Source of the DNA: Salvelinus alpinus
Lineage: Eukaryota > Chordata > Actinopteri > Salmoniformes > Salmonidae
DNA length: 64,000 nucleotides
Direction of reading: 5' to 3'
Assembly: GCF_045679555.1 (NCBI RefSeq)
Contig: NC_092096.1
Location: 20,436,688-20,500,687, forward strand
Each line of letters opens with the position of its first letter. The stretch's first letter is position 1. The position numbers were made by a program, and so were the translations under genes. The notes beneath the pieces are model-generated. The model had not been told where the DNA came from. It worked only from the letters and a program-made list of their open reading frames with translations, and made no database searches. Positions 39,269 to 59,752 of the stretch are shown one piece after another.

Positions 39269-40204
39269 TTTCTCGACCGTGTAAATTGGGGTCATATCTT
39301 TGCAGATGTAAGTTGTAACGGCAGTTGTTATCTCCTTCCATCTTCGTGATTCTTTGCCATATGGTGTGCCGCGGACAAAAGCCTCTTGCAACGTCTGAGT
39401 CAGGGGTTTGTTTTGAGCACCCGACTGTACTTTTTGGGGTCTTATCCGTAGACTCTCTCCGTACTGTTTCACATGATTCTTGTGTAGGTGGTAAGAGAGG
39501 TTAGTGGTGTTTGAGCCTGTTGTTGGGACCGGCCTGTTGTCGGGACCGGCCTGTTGTCGGGACCGGCCTGTTGTCGGGACCGGTCTGTTGTCGGGACCGG
39601 CCTGTTGTCGGGACCGGCCTGCGGCATATTTAGCAGAGGACGGTTTTCTGGTCCGTGTCAGACTTCATACCCAAACCACGTCCATGTGACAGAAGTAGCC
39701 CCTCTTTTAGGTACGAGCTCCGTGTCACGTTCATTCTCCTCCATGTTTGTTTGTGTTGCAAATTTCGCAAAGCGTTGTCCAATTGACGAAATATTGGCGT
39801 AAAGAGTGTGATTTGCGAAGCAACGAAATAAACAGCATAATATGAAACGATAGACGTTTTTCTATCGTCACACGATATATATCGTCATATCGCCCAGCCC
39901 TACTTGCAACTACAGTTGAAGTGTTTTCTATTTACCTTTTTAGATTTTATACATTAATATTTTATATTTTGTTACATGTTTAATTGAACATTTGCACAAA
40001 GGTTCTAAATAAAAGGAGAAATAATCAAATATGAGTAAGTACCAAAATGTAATAAGAAATAAGCCTTTACATGTGGTCATTTTATATAAACTATTTATTC
40101 CTTGAATTTACAGAAAATGTGCTATATCATGATATGTATCGTTATCGGGATATGAAATGACCTATATCGGGATATGAGATTTTGGCCATATCGCCCAGGC
40201 CTAG
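39269..40204 (-). mobile_element. hAT element fragment with BED-finger transposase N-terminus
   Basis: On the minus strand the terminus TAGGCCTGGGCGATATGGCC at 40204 looks like a hAT terminal repeat. Downstream, NTTNLSYHLHKNH matches the His part of a BED zinc finger, and EITTAVTTYICKDMTPIYTV matches the start of a ZBED/hAT transposase core. The other end is lost at the junction with Tc1 sequence near 39269. Confidence 0.8.
39530..39622. repeat. 17-bp repeat inside the BED-finger region
   Basis: GTTGTCGGGACCGGCCT is repeated about five to six times inside the hAT coding fragment, beside the BED zinc finger. Confidence 0.9.
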
Positions 40205-40639
40205 TCTGGGTTTGTGAGGTCGGTTGGATGTACTGCCAAATTCTCTAAAATGACGTTGGAGGCGGCTTATGGTAGAGAAATTACATTAAGTTCTATGGCA
40301 ACAGATCTGGTGGACATTCCTGCAGTCGGCATGCCAATTGAATTGCATGCTTGTGTTGTGTGACAAAACTGCACATTTTAGAGTGGCCTTTTATTGTCCC
40401 CAGCACAAGGTATGCCTGTGTAAAGACCATGCTGTTTAATCAACTTCTTGAGATGCAACACCGGTCAGGTGGATGATCTTGGCAAAGGAGAAATGCTCAC
40501 TAACTTGTAAACAAATTTGTGCACAACATTTTTGAGAAATATGCTTTTTGTGCGTATGGAAAATGTATTGGATCCTTTATTTCACCACATGAAACATGGG
40601 GCCAACACTTTACATGTTGCATTCATATTTTTGTTCAGT

Positions 40640-42341
40640 ATAGAAATGGCTCTGCCATTTCCTGGTTGCCAAAATTCTAATACTTTGCCTAATTTCAGTT
40701 TATGTGACAAAACAAGCAAGTATAGTGTAGAAAATCATTTTACCATCTAAACCGCTGTGAAATATATTTTCCATAACCCTAAATATTGTATTTTCAGCTG
40801 TTTGAAGCTGCTGTACAAAACAAAGTGAAAGACACCAAATGAAACGTAGGCACGGGTAGCATAGAAATAGCACACATAGAACAGATCTACCGCTTCTTAG
40901 ACTTGCTTTCAATGATATATCTATAACTCACATTTCTATGTGAATTTGGTTGGGTCACCCAAAAGTTACATATTGCAGCTTTAATGCATTTATCCTTATT
41001 AACTAACATGTTTTCTTACCTATGCTGCTAAATAGCTAGCTAGCTAGGTTTGTTTGCCAATTTGAGGTTTAAGGTAGCCTAGCTAGCTAACTAGTAAAGA
41101 TGGGACCCTGAAGACTATTCCCAAGTTATCTCAACAAAATAGTAGGCAGAGAAAACCCTTGGTAGCTATTAGTACTACACTTTACATGGTTCTTAATGAA
41201 TAATCTTCATATTTGTCTTTACCACCGAATGCCAACTGTATTAGACTGTAGTTATTTCTCTCAACCAGCTCACAGTCTCACTGTCAGAATTAGACGTCCA
41301 TGTTTCTACAACGTCACATTTCTAAGTTGTTCCAAACGTCACATTTCAAAGTGTTTAAGGTTAAGTTAAGGCATTAACTCCAAATTCGTAAGGCTAGGCA
41401 TGAACTCCGAATGGCTAAGGTTTGGAATAGGCTTAAAACAAAAATATCCAAAAACTATTTGCAGCCTTTGGAATCAGAGAAAGATGCTGAAGCTCATCTG
41501 CCATCCCCGTCCACAACGCCCTAGCAAATCCGAAACCTACGTGAACGTAACAGTGCTCACTGTTGCCCCTAGTGGCCAGGTACCACGTCATCTCCCGACA
41601 TCAGACATGGATGGACGGTTGAACTGGCAGATTTTACTACAGTGGGCCTACTACCTAATGAACATTCAAGGCAAATGCCTCCATCTGGTGGTGCAAAGTG
41701 AAACATCTCCCTGGTCCATACAGCTCCCCGGTCCAGATATTGGTATGTGTAGTAAGGCTGTGTAGAAATGTAAAATATTCCTATGGAATAATAGCACCAA
41801 TCTCTGACTGCAAATATTAAAAAGTTTGAATATTGCCATCGTACTGATCTCTGATATTGCCATTGTACAATTCTCTACGACTGTTCTAAACATTTCCACA
41901 TCTTGTTAGGATCCGTGCCGGCAGATCAGATCAATGCAATCCGACATTTACATAACAATTGGTCAGTTCTATCCGCAATCGTTTGGACGTCCCTACCTTA
42001 AACGTCTAACCCTAACATTAAGCCCATACGCTTACCGTAAACCGTTTAAATGTCAACTTCAATGGGGCAGGGACGTCCTAAGGATCTGAAAAGCACGAAC
42101 CCATGACAATGGTATGTTTCTCATCCCATCATGCATTGCGGTGTAACGTAGCTACATTTTTATTTTAAAAATACAAACTATGCACACCTCGGGTTATCGA
42201 AACGTTTTGAACACATTTCAAACATAATATAATACTATTGCACACAAATTAGCACCACACTGTACCACGACGTTATTATGAACCGTTTGCGTGAATTGTA
42301 TCTTCTGTGATGGCTACCTTGCCTTTTTCAAGACTTGAATC
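40640..42341. other. Intergenic DNA
   Basis: AT-rich sequence. I see no gene or complete element that I can name. Confidence 0.45.
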
Positions 42342-42486
42342 AGCTTTGCGCAGTGGCAGTATCGTAGCCTATGAGGTCTATCCGAGGCGCGATTATTGCT
42401 AGTTGAAAACTTTACCCAATACCCCGCCGTGACGACTTGAAATATAGTCGGCATTGGCAATTTTTGACGGTCTCTAAGGAGACTGA
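42342..42486 (+). ncRNA. U4 spliceosomal snRNA gene or recent pseudogene
   Basis: The 145-nt stretch matches vertebrate U4 snRNA end to end: AGCTTTGCGCAGTGGCAGTA (start), GAGGTCTATCCGAGGCGCGA (5' stem-loop), AATTTTTGA (Sm site) and a 3' stem TCTCTAAGGAGACTG. U4 pairs with U6 in the tri-snRNP before spliceosome activation. I count about five differences from the remembered human sequence. One is in the k-turn (CCTATGAGG for CCAATGAGG), where the 15.5K protein binds. Downstream GTTGAAATTAAAGAG is a possible degenerate 3' box. I do not see a convincing proximal sequence element upstream. It may be a working variant or a pseudogene. Confidence 0.88.
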
Positions 42487-42888
42487 TTTTCCTGTTGAAA
42501 TTAAAGAGTTAAGTAGTTGTGCGAAGTTGCAGTATCGGTCATCTCTGTCTGGAGTTCATTGAATGTGCCGTCATTTGCAGATGTACTAATAAGTGTGTAT
42601 TTGTAATATGAGATTTGTGTTATCTCTGCTCTTCCATGAAAATACTAATTGAACGTTTGAATTACATGCAGCGTGCGTCTGGGTCTAGCTTCCCAGTTAT
42701 GCTACATACATCAGAGTGATTTGTATCTAGTGGGCGTGCGAGTTTGTAGACAGTTTGTCCGTTATCGAACTCTGTCTCCGACTTTGGAACTGGTATGATT
42801 TCCCATTGATCATATTGTCTGTTGTTTGTTGTTGTTGCTGTTTACCGGTAGTTGGTTTTATGTTGCTACTACTGAGGGAAAGCAGGAA

Positions 42889-43440
42889 AAAGAAAAGCAC
42901 CCAATTGTCATACTTCACCCAATTGTCATACTTGAGTGTAAGTAAAGATACCCCAATAGAAAATGACTAAAGTAAAAGTGAAAGTCACCCAGTAAAATAC
43001 AACTTGAGTAGAAGTATTTGGTTTAAATATATATAATTGCTAAATATATACTTAAGTATCAAAAGTAAAAGTACAAATCATTTAAAATGACTTATATTAA
43101 GTTAACCAGATAGCGCCATTTTTTTATTTACGGAAAGCCAGGTGCACTCCACGCTGAGACATATTTTACAAATGAAGCATGTGTGTTTAGGGAGTCCGCC
43201 AGATCAGAGCAGTAGGGATGACCAGGGAGGTTCTCTTGATAAGCGCGTGATTTTGACAATTTTCCTGTCCTGCTAAGCGTTCAAAATGTAACGACTACTT
43301 TTGGGTGTCAAGGAATATGTATGGAGTAAAAAGTACAATATTGTCTTATGGAATGTAGTAAAGTAAAAGTAGTCAAAAATATAAATATTAAAGTACAGAC
43401 CCCCAAAAACTACTTAAGTGGTATTTTAAAGTATTTTTAA
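42889..43440. mobile_element. Salmonid interspersed repeat, non-autonomous
   Basis: AAGTAAAAGTGAAAGTCACC near the left and AAAACTACTTAAGTGGTATT near the right, with the inner GAGTCCGCCAGATCAGAGCA block, match a repeat I recognise as very common in salmonids. AAGTA-rich ends in opposite orientation suggest a DNA element. Confidence 0.6.
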
Positions 43441-43473
43441 TGTATTCTACAGTAGTATATTAAAACACTGTAG

Positions 43474-44185
43474 AATAATGAGCCAGATATTTCACCGGAT
43501 GTATAAAATTTAATGTGAAGCATCCGTTTGACGTTTCCACTCACTACCAAATATGGTGATGAGAGGAAGCCCAGTGCCCGGCCGTGGGAGAAGATGGAGC
43601 GAGATGGATTTTTGCCGAAATTCTGCACATTTACTAATCGATTAAGCTAGTGATGGGAAAACAAATGCATTGAGCATTTCCATACAATTGTGTCGAAAAT
43701 AGGTTCATTACACGAGGCTTTGATCAACAAAGTGTACACTAGTGGCACCTGCTGGTCAAAATAAGCCTTTTCCTATTCTACTGAAACGAATACCAAACCA
43801 ATCAGGTGGTTATTCGACAAAACACATCTTCGGAGGTCATTGATAAAGTGTTTCCGATAAAGCGATACAAAATCGGCACACTGCTTAACGATTTCGATGC
43901 ATGACTCAGAGCTCCCGGTATCATCTTATCTCCATACATGTTTATGTTTTCAAAACTAGAATCAGTAACAGAGTGTACTGCGTTTTGTGGACTTTATTTA
44001 CCATTTGCCAAAGTTTCTAAAAATGCTGTTGTTTAGGAGTGTAAGGCCGAATTGAGTTATTGCACACGCGCACTGCACAGAGTTGTCGTTTTCTAGCAGA
44101 AATATGCAAATAAATGCTAGAACCTTGTTTGTTCTTTGAGTAATTTGCTCCCATTGGAAACAGAAGGCCAGTGGAAATACTAAAT
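43474..44185. repeat. Dispersed repeat, copy 1 (upstream of cmas)
   Basis: Contains AGCCAGATATTTCACCGGAT, TCACTACCAAATATGGTGAT and GAATTGAGTTATTGCACACG. These blocks recur at 54430-54905 and 56280-56635. No coding region or clear ends are seen. Confidence 0.75.
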
Positions 44186-44623
44186 ACTTTACCGTAAGTA
44201 CTACTATTTGGTTGGCTAGCGCAATTTAATTGTTGTCTATGATGAGTAAGTACATTTGCATTATTTTGTGTAATATTGAAACCGGGAGTTCTGTGATTGA
44301 AAAGATAGACATTGGACATGCTTCTACCCTTTTGCACCTCGGGTATCGTCGTTTCGATAATATATAGCCATCATAGTTTTTTACGCGTTGGCCTCAATCA
44401 TTACGGTACAATTCTATGGTGACGTTCTTTCTGATTTCGTAGCCACAATGAAATATCATATAACAGCTACAGTGAGTTAGAACACAATAAGTAGCTAGCT
44501 AGATTCATCAGCCGACTACTACACATATAGCTACCGCTAACGTTACTAGTTAGTTAGCTAACGTTAGCTAAGTTACAGTGATACCGCCACGTCTTCTTAA
44601 CCTCCCACTGGGCTACTGAGTGA

Positions 44624-52382
<7,759 letters not shown>

Positions 52383-52400
<18 letters not shown>

Positions 52401-52580
52401 ATGCTAGAATGTGTTCTAAAGTCACAGAGATCCATTCTAAACTCTAGAATGTGTTCTAAAGTCACAGAAATACATTCTAAATGCTAGAATGTGTTCTAAA
52501 GTCACAGAAATACATTCTAAATGCTAGAATGTGTTCTAAAGTCACAGAGATCCATTCTAAACTCTAGAATGTGTTCTAAA
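52383..52580. repeat. 40-bp repeat spanning the cmas stop codon
   Basis: About five copies of CACAGAAATACATTCTAAAT plus GCTAGAATGTGTTCTAAAGT occur. Alternate copies have GAGATCC and ACTC variants, so an 80-bp higher-order unit is likely. Confidence 0.93.
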
Positions 52581-53220
52581 GTAGGGATGGGCATTAGAAA
52601 TAATATCATGACATTTTTTCGGATATCCGGATAGAGAAAAAGTAGCCACTGACTCGCGCTAGTTAGACACTTGTAAATGCCATAGGTTATCTATCATCCA
52701 ATATGGCAGTGCATGTCTTTACTGCATCAAATCAATGTAAAGATGCAAGCTAAGACAGCCAAATGTTAGCTAGCTAGTTGAGGCGCTGCCTGTCCTGATC
52801 TACAACAACCCTGTTCAGATTAAACAGCCTATACTGAAGGTTGTTCATTGTTGCCTACTCCTCATTTAGTTTACTTAATTCTGTAATTTTAATTCAACTT
52901 TTATTTAATTGATTAGAGATCTCCCACTTCACGTTGCTACACATGGAGCCTCTGACTGTAGTGTCAACAACAGCAAGCTAAGTGAAACTTGTGTAGGCAA
53001 ATACCGTATGTATTTTTTAAACTATATTCACATTTGTGACGTTGTTTTATTAAATTAAGAATTCCAAGTATCATGAGTGTAGAAATGTCCCATAGATAAT
53101 TTTATTCAATTAAGATGAAGGCTTGTCATTGTTAAAATAGGCCTGTGATTTATTTTTATTCCTACTCTCGCAAGTATTCGAATACTAATGTCTGTTCGAA
53201 TAACTGTGCCCATTGCTAGT
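52581..53220. mobile_element. Possible hAT-type non-autonomous element
   Basis: GTAGGGATGGGCATTAGAAA at the left and CGAATAACTGTGCCCATTGC at the right resemble, imperfectly, inverted hAT-type ends with TTCGAATAC inside. No coding region. Confidence 0.4.
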
Positions 53221-54429
53221 TTTTACAGGTTGTCAGATCAAGGTAGTTTGGGTTTTATATCACTACAGGTTGTGTTGACAAAAATGAATGTCTTTACTTT
53301 AAATGAAGTAGTATACAGGAGGCCTTTAATTTACTTGAGATTGTTTTTCTCTCCACTTTATAATGTTCTGTCTTCATTTTTGGGGGAAAGTATTAGGACA
53401 TTAACTTGGAGTTGCACTGAGATTCTTGTTGTTTGGGGTGTTTACTTTTGTATTTTGCCTGCAATTTGTTTGTAAAATTATATATGATCATAAACGTAAG
53501 AAACACTTTCTTATTCCCCTGCTTTAATCTGAACTATTCTAGAAATGACTTTAGCCTTACACCTTCAAGATTGTGGTATGGAGTTATATCTGATGGGGTG
53601 GTTCACATACATCTTGCCACCAGATGGCAGTCTAGCGCCTCATCAAACCTCAGTTGGAGGAAAGAAGGAGATGACAACATTAACCTCGTACAACCACCAT
53701 CAAGAAGTCTCACACACGTGATCATACAGTATAAGATATGTTTCTTAATTTATAGCATTGTGTGGCGATTTCCATCTATCCATGTTGCAGAGATCAGGAC
53801 AGCCAGCGAAAGTGTGGCGAGCTGGCATTTGTCCAAGAACTATTGATTTGGTTACATACATTAGTGAGAAAATTGACAGGGCTACTCAGTGCTTGGAGAG
53901 GAAACGTCCAAGTGGATGAGGGCATATGAAACATGGCTTCAGTTCATCAGAAGAGTTGACACTGGTAATGGAGTGGTCATCCCCTCTTAATCAGGGAACA
54001 GGAGGGGACTTGGCTGTAAATACAAATAGCAGATACATTCCATTACAGCAGCTACATCATAGGTTTGGGAAACAAGTTTCTCCATTAAGTTATACTCGGA
54101 CATCTCAGAATTCACAACGTGAAACACGGGCTGCGCATCTCGCCCACTTGACGCATCAAAGTTGGCCAAGAAACGTTCCTGAATAAAGCCCTGATCATCG
54201 ACATACCTGACAATAACTAACAACTGCGAGTGACAGTTTGTCTGTGGTTTCACCCATTTGCCATGCAAAACAATGTGGAGTATCAACCTATTTTAATGGA
54301 TGATGCGATGGAAGCTATCAAATCATTCTGAATTGATGTTGACATCCCAGAGGAGACAGTAGAAACTTCCATATGGCTCAGCAAGTAAAGCATCGTACAG
54401 TACAATTACCTCTGCTAGCTCAATGAAGC
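53221..54429. other. Spacer between cmas copies
   Basis: I see no gene that I can support. The longest open frame here (about 137 codons) has no recognised motif. Confidence 0.4.
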
Positions 54430-54905
54430 TCACTGGATGTATAAATATGAAGCTTGGCGTTTAAACTCACTACCAAATATGGTAGTGAGAGGAAGCCCAC
54501 TGGTGGGCAGTGGGAGAAGATGGAATGAGGTGGATTTTGGCCTACATTCTGAGAAATGTCTCATCGATTAAACATTTTCTCAATACAGCTTTATGTTCCC
54601 AAAACTAGAATCGGTTACGAACAGAGTGGACTAAGTTTTGTAGACTTTAGCCTTTGCCGAAGTTTTTTTTAAATCGCGTTGTTTAGAAGAAGTACAAAGT
54701 CGAATTGAGTTATTGCACACGCGCATTTCACAGAGGAGGCGTTCCCTAATGGAAATATGCAGATGTATGCTAGAACGGGCCAATAGGATCTCGCTAGCTC
54801 GTGCTTGGCTCTGCCCACCTCCTTGCCTGTTCTGCCCACTATGACTAATCTGTTCCCATTGGAAACGACAGGCTGTGGTCTATCTTAGTTTAGTTATAAA
54901 CAATC
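54430..54905. repeat. Dispersed repeat, copy 2
   Basis: Shares TCACTACCAAATATGGTAGT, GTGGACTAAGTTTTGTAGAC and GAATTGAGTTATTGCACACG with 43474-44185 and 56280-56635. Confidence 0.75.
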
Positions 54906-56279
54906 TTTGCTGGTACTGTAGGTAGCTAGCTACTTGCTACTAAAGTTAACAGGGAAAATTTCAATAAATGGCACTAACTCAACGGAAAAATAATTTTCTA
55001 AAACCAAGTAAACAATATATAATCTACCTCTGTGTCCTGTAGTTTTGAATTGAATAATATGCGCTATCACTATTCACAATCTATCCAACAATGTCACCAA
55101 CACACCAAGCTTCTAAGTGGAACATGCATAGTACTAGGTTCATTCTCTAATCTTTTGATTGGATGGACAACAGGTCAGCTCATACTGCAAAAGCTTTGAT
55201 TGGTTGGAGGACATCCTCTGGAAGTTGTCATAATTACCAAGTAGATCTATGGAAGGGGGTGAGGAGCACGAGCCTACTAGATTTTGTATTGAAGTCAATG
55301 TAGCCAGAGGAGGACGCAAAATAACTGTCTCCTGGCTCCACCGTGGTGCTATCCTAGTGGGGTCTGTACTATTGTAGTCTAATCTACTAATATAGACCTT
55401 CATTGCATAACAGTGCATTTCAATCAGGTATTTGGTGACATTTGAATAGATTTAAGTACAGTTTAGCAAAAAATGCTAACTTTTTTGTTTGATTTTTATT
55501 ATTTATCTGAAATTCACTGAGTAGGATGGTCCTCCCCTTCCTCATCTGATAATCATCCACTTCTTATGAAGGGGAATATCAACTCAGAGTTTTTAGTTGT
55601 GATGGTTGTTTAGCAACTAAACTGACGTGTGTCCAATTATGGGGCAAAACAGACAGGCAAATTAAATATAGTTTACATGTTGTCAACAATCTAAGTCTCG
55701 AATATTTATTGAAAACATAAGTACATTTGCAAAACGAGGACTTGTCTCAAATACATTGTTACAGTTGTTGGTCGGTTAGCTAGCTAGCGAATTTGAGCCA
55801 TATTAGCATAATTTTCTTTTCTTTTGGATTTTTTTAAATTATTGCATTTCCTTTAAAAACAGCTCATATATTTTTGTACATCATGTTATACACATAAGAA
55901 CGGCATAAAACACAGCAACTGAATATTACATTTAAATTAGTTAAAAAGTACATATTGTTAAAAACAATAGAAACAACCATGAATAAAAGTACTTTTTCTT
56001 GTAAAACATCCAATCTGTAAAAGCCATTTAAAATGTGTATAAATGATTTAACAAAAGTAAAACATTTTTAAGACATGAAAACATGTTTAAAAAGTCACTT
56101 TGTTAAAAAGCTGTCTTCTTTGTACAGGAACGGGGTGAGTCCTTATCAAACTCACCTCCTCCTGCTCTTCCGAATCAACCACCCTGTCCTTCCGGGCCCA
56201 GAGGAGATCCCTCCCCTAGGGACATCGCCCTAGGCGCCGCAGCGCTGTCAGGCCGTAGGGGCTAATTAGACCACAAATA
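54906..56279. other. Spacer between cmas copies
   Basis: Mostly AT-rich. A GC-rich segment at about 56150-56260 contains a minus-strand stretch (GRDLLWARKDRVVD and on to a stop) that might be a retrocopy end, but I do not recognise it. Confidence 0.35.
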
Positions 56280-56635
56280 GAACAATGAGCCAGATATTTC
56301 ACCGGATGTATAAACATTTGATCCCAATATAGTTTTCTGTTGCCAAAACGAATATATGTTATGAACAGAGTGGACTAAGTTTTGTAGATTTTACCCTTTG
56401 CCAAAGTTTTACAACATTGCGTTGTTTTGAAGGAGTGAATGGGCGAATTGAGTTATTGCACACCTCACAGAGTAGGCGTTCTCTAAAGGAAATATCCAAA
56501 TGTCTGCTAGAATGCGCTAGCTCGTGCTTGACTCAGCCCCCCTCCTTACCTGTTTTGCCCACTATGACTCATTTGTTCCCATTGGAAAGGACAGGCTGTG
56601 GTCTATCTTGGGTTAGTTATACAAATCTTTGATAA
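56280..56635. repeat. Dispersed repeat, copy 3
   Basis: AGCCAGATATTTCACCGGAT, GTGGACTAAGTTTTGTAGAT and ACAGGCTGTGGTCTATCTTG match copies 1 and 2. Confidence 0.75.
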
Positions 56636-56992
56636 GACCCTCCGATAACCACTTCCACCGAACCAGCAATGCTGCCAGTTTAAAAGCGAAGTGGAATCCC
56701 ATGTGTTATTTTTTTACTATGTACAATTTCACACAAAAGAATGGAGAGGCGTGCCTAATAAAATTCCACGTGAATTTGTTTGTCGGATTTCGAGACTTGA
56801 CACATGTAAAAGATGAAATACCTCCCAAATTAAATGGTTAACTGTTATTTAGGATTGTATCTTGTAAAACGACAGGGGGAATTTGTTAGTTAGAATTTCA
56901 TGCTCGTTTTATTATTTCAAATTGGAACATGAATTGACTCATTCAAGTAAGGAGTGTGTCCCAAAATTGATGGGTTTATAGAGCCCCACATT

Positions 56993-57155
56993 GGGGCGGC
57001 AGGTATCCTAGTGGTTAGAGCGTTGGGCCAGTAACCAAAAAGTTGCTAAATTGAATCCCTGAGCTGACAAGGTAAACATCTGTCGTTCTGCCCCTGAAGA
57101 AGGCTGTCATTGTAAATAAGAATTTGTTCTTAACTGACTTGCCTAGTTAAATAGA
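56993..57155 (+). mobile_element. HpaI-like tRNA-derived SINE
   Basis: CCTAGTGGTTAGAGCGTTGG (A box), GAGCTGACAAGGTAAACATC and the tail TTCTTAACTGACTTGCCTAG are the hallmarks of the salmonid HpaI family. A short internal deletion removes the middle of the unit. Confidence 0.9.
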
Positions 57156-57162
57156 ATTCATA

Positions 57163-59752
57163 CACTCATAAAACCTAGCGGTCAAACAGGGACATTTTTC
57201 TCATAGAGAATTTTTTTAACACTTAAAATAAGGGTTGTGTTTCGTGTAGGCTTACCATGGCATGCAGTTTTGATAACCATGTAAATCTCTCTCGGTCAAG
57301 GTGACTTTGATCAATATATTTGTCTCTTTTTACTCTCAGATTCAAAAATGCTATTTAGCATTAAAGTAGACAGACATCATGCAAGACTACAAATCCCTGC
57401 AGGCCCCTGCACGTCGTCTCTAGCTGACACCTTTGCTAATTTGCACAAGACAGTTCACAGCAGGACTGTCACCAGAGTTTCATCAAATTCGTGGCTGAGG
57501 GGTTTGTGGGTCCGAGAAAAAACTAGCCTTTTCTAAAATCCTTTCCTGCAATTCTACATGACTGGAGACATTACAATAATATTTATTTATACCACATCGA
57601 AATGACAAGCTACTCTGACATTTACAGACTGAGATCAACAAAACGAACTTAAATGCAACCAACAGCATAGGCCAATGAAAATAGTGGATAGACAGATTTT
57701 ACAGCTACAATATGAGTAGGAAATTATAGTCCACCATCTTTCCAGTTTATTGACAGCCACAACTCAACAATCAGCTCTTTTATATTTGCCGAGCGAGATG
57801 CCCAATTGCAGGATTCCTGACTGTACAGCCTAGACTCGGCCTATGAGCTCATAATGTGACAAACAAAACACAATCTAAAGCAATAAAGCTTTTGATCCTC
57901 TGTGGCTAAATTATGCTGGTGTATTATTTGAAATTATTTAATTTATTTATAGAGGAGTAATTATTTAATTTGGCAAATGTATTTCAATTTATCTGCAGCA
58001 CTTCCAGCATCCCTTCCTGCAGCGCTGTTTTCTTTCAAGGCCAAATAAATTAATCAACACTTCTTATTATTAATTCAATCGATTGTGGTTTGTAGCCCCA
58101 TATGACGTTATTGTGTAGTTAGACCTACTGTTAAAATAATATTTAAAATAATAATCTATCAACAAGTAGCCTACAATTACGAGAATCAATTCAGTAAATC
58201 AATGAAGCCAATAGTGGTTTCAGCTATATTGTTATTGAAACGATGTCGGCCGTATGAACTTTTAAAACAATAAAAACACATGTCAAATGACTTGAATAGC
58301 CTATGGTAAAAGTGTACAAATGTGTATTCGCATCAGTAGCCAAAGTGACTGAAATGCATCAGAAAAGTCTTGGAAAGTTCAGGAAAACATCAGGGAAGCG
58401 TATCAGGTAGGTTATAGGCCTAATGTGTGTGTAGAGAAGATCTGCATTGCTTTAAATTGCGAGACTAATGATCATGAGCACTCACATCAACTTAGCTAAC
58501 ATTTCCAAGCCTAATTATAACCACATATCCAAACGGAGATTCGGTGAAATCTGACATTGATTGATTTATCAAGATGAGTGCCCATTCTTGTCTCAAAGCA
58601 GCGAAATGACTGTTCCAATCAAAACGGTGCTGGAATTATCAGTTGACCACATGTCTTGACATTTATTATAACCAGTGGTGTAGTGGTATTTTGTTAGGAG
58701 CCCTATTAAGCCATCATTTCTGAATGAAAGTTTGTACGACATGAAGCCTATTGGTTAATTAAAATATACATACAATGCATCATCCAAATTGCATGATTGC
58801 CTATGCCTACACATACTGTAAGTGGCGAAAGGAACATTTTATATATTTTCAATCCTAAAACAGCAAATTAGGCCTACCTTATCATAAATTAGGCCATCAT
58901 CAGTATCAATCGTGAATGATAATTCTTCACATTTTACAGGTGAAACGGCCCTGCTGCATGCAGTCAACCATTTAATCCCAATCAGTTTCATGGGAATATG
59001 CATTTAGAGTTTCTTGAATGATGTAAGGATGGCTAACCGGCCTAACTAATTGAATTTTAGAGCAGATGGAGTTAAACACAACCACAGCATGAGAAGAAAA
59101 AAACATTTCAGCACAATCATCCTACATTGTCATTTTTTTTATAACAGTAGCCTGACATTATCATGCTATTATATTCGGTTTGTTATGTAAAATACTAATT
59201 AATCATTAAGTGATATAGCGAGACATAGCACCGCACCAGCACCCCTGATTATAACGATTGGATGACTTTGGAAGCTTCACCTAATCAAAGCTCTATGAAC
59301 TAAGTGGTACAATTTATTTTACACCATTGCAGCAGCAGAGGAAAATATTTGGGACTGACCCAAAATCAGCCAGGTCCTGGTGATGTCCATGGTTCACATA
59401 ATTGTCAATTGAAAGATATTTAGCCAATTTATTCATCACTACATTTAGCTAACATTAGATAGTTAATCGATTCGGCAGTCTCGTCCAGATCATCATGGCA
59501 TTTGTAGTTCTTTATGATAGCCACATTACCAGCTATCATTAGCATTTCTGGGAGGTAAATACAGGCGAATATATTGATCAATGTCACCTTGTCCTATCGA
59601 GATTCACACGGTTATCAAAATGTCATACCAGGGTAAGCCTACATGAAACACAGCCCTTATTTTAAGTGTTTCTAAAATCCGCTATGGGAAAGATGAATGG
59701 GGGGAAAAACGATTGGAACCGTTTCCTTGTTTTACCGCTAGGTTTTATGGGT
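57163..59752. mobile_element. Non-autonomous DNA element with long inverted repeats
   Basis: The first about 165 bp (ACTCATAAAACCTAGCGGTC ... GTAGGCTTACCATGGCATGC ... GGTCAAGGTGACTTTGATCA) return inverted at about 59565-59752. The 2.2 kb between them is AT-rich and non-coding. It sits right after the HpaI SINE. Confidence 0.75.
58676..59252. mobile_element. Possible nested hAT-like element
   Basis: CCAGTGGTGTAGTGGTATTT at the left, and GCACCGCACCAGCACCCCTG at the right, resemble the ends of a hAT-type non-autonomous element. The ends match only weakly. Confidence 0.35.

Larger units (their letters stand above)
38697..40639 (-). mobile_element. Tc1-like transposon interrupted by a hAT fragment
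   Basis: CACTGAACAAAAATATAAAT at the left and GTTGCATTCATATTTTTGTT at the right are inverted termini of a salmonid Tc1-like family. The left part to about 39268 and the right part from about 40204 belong to this family. The middle of the transposase gene is replaced by about 935 bp from a hAT element. Confidence 0.85.

Noticed and set aside
42515-42550. Second U4-like motif (GTTGCAGTATCG)
   Set aside because: Only a dozen bases resemble U4 and no stem or Sm site follows.
56100-56265. Minus-strand retrocopy of an unknown gene
   Set aside because: About 40 codons are open without a motif I recognise, and there are no clear poly-A or target duplications, so I did not call it a gene.
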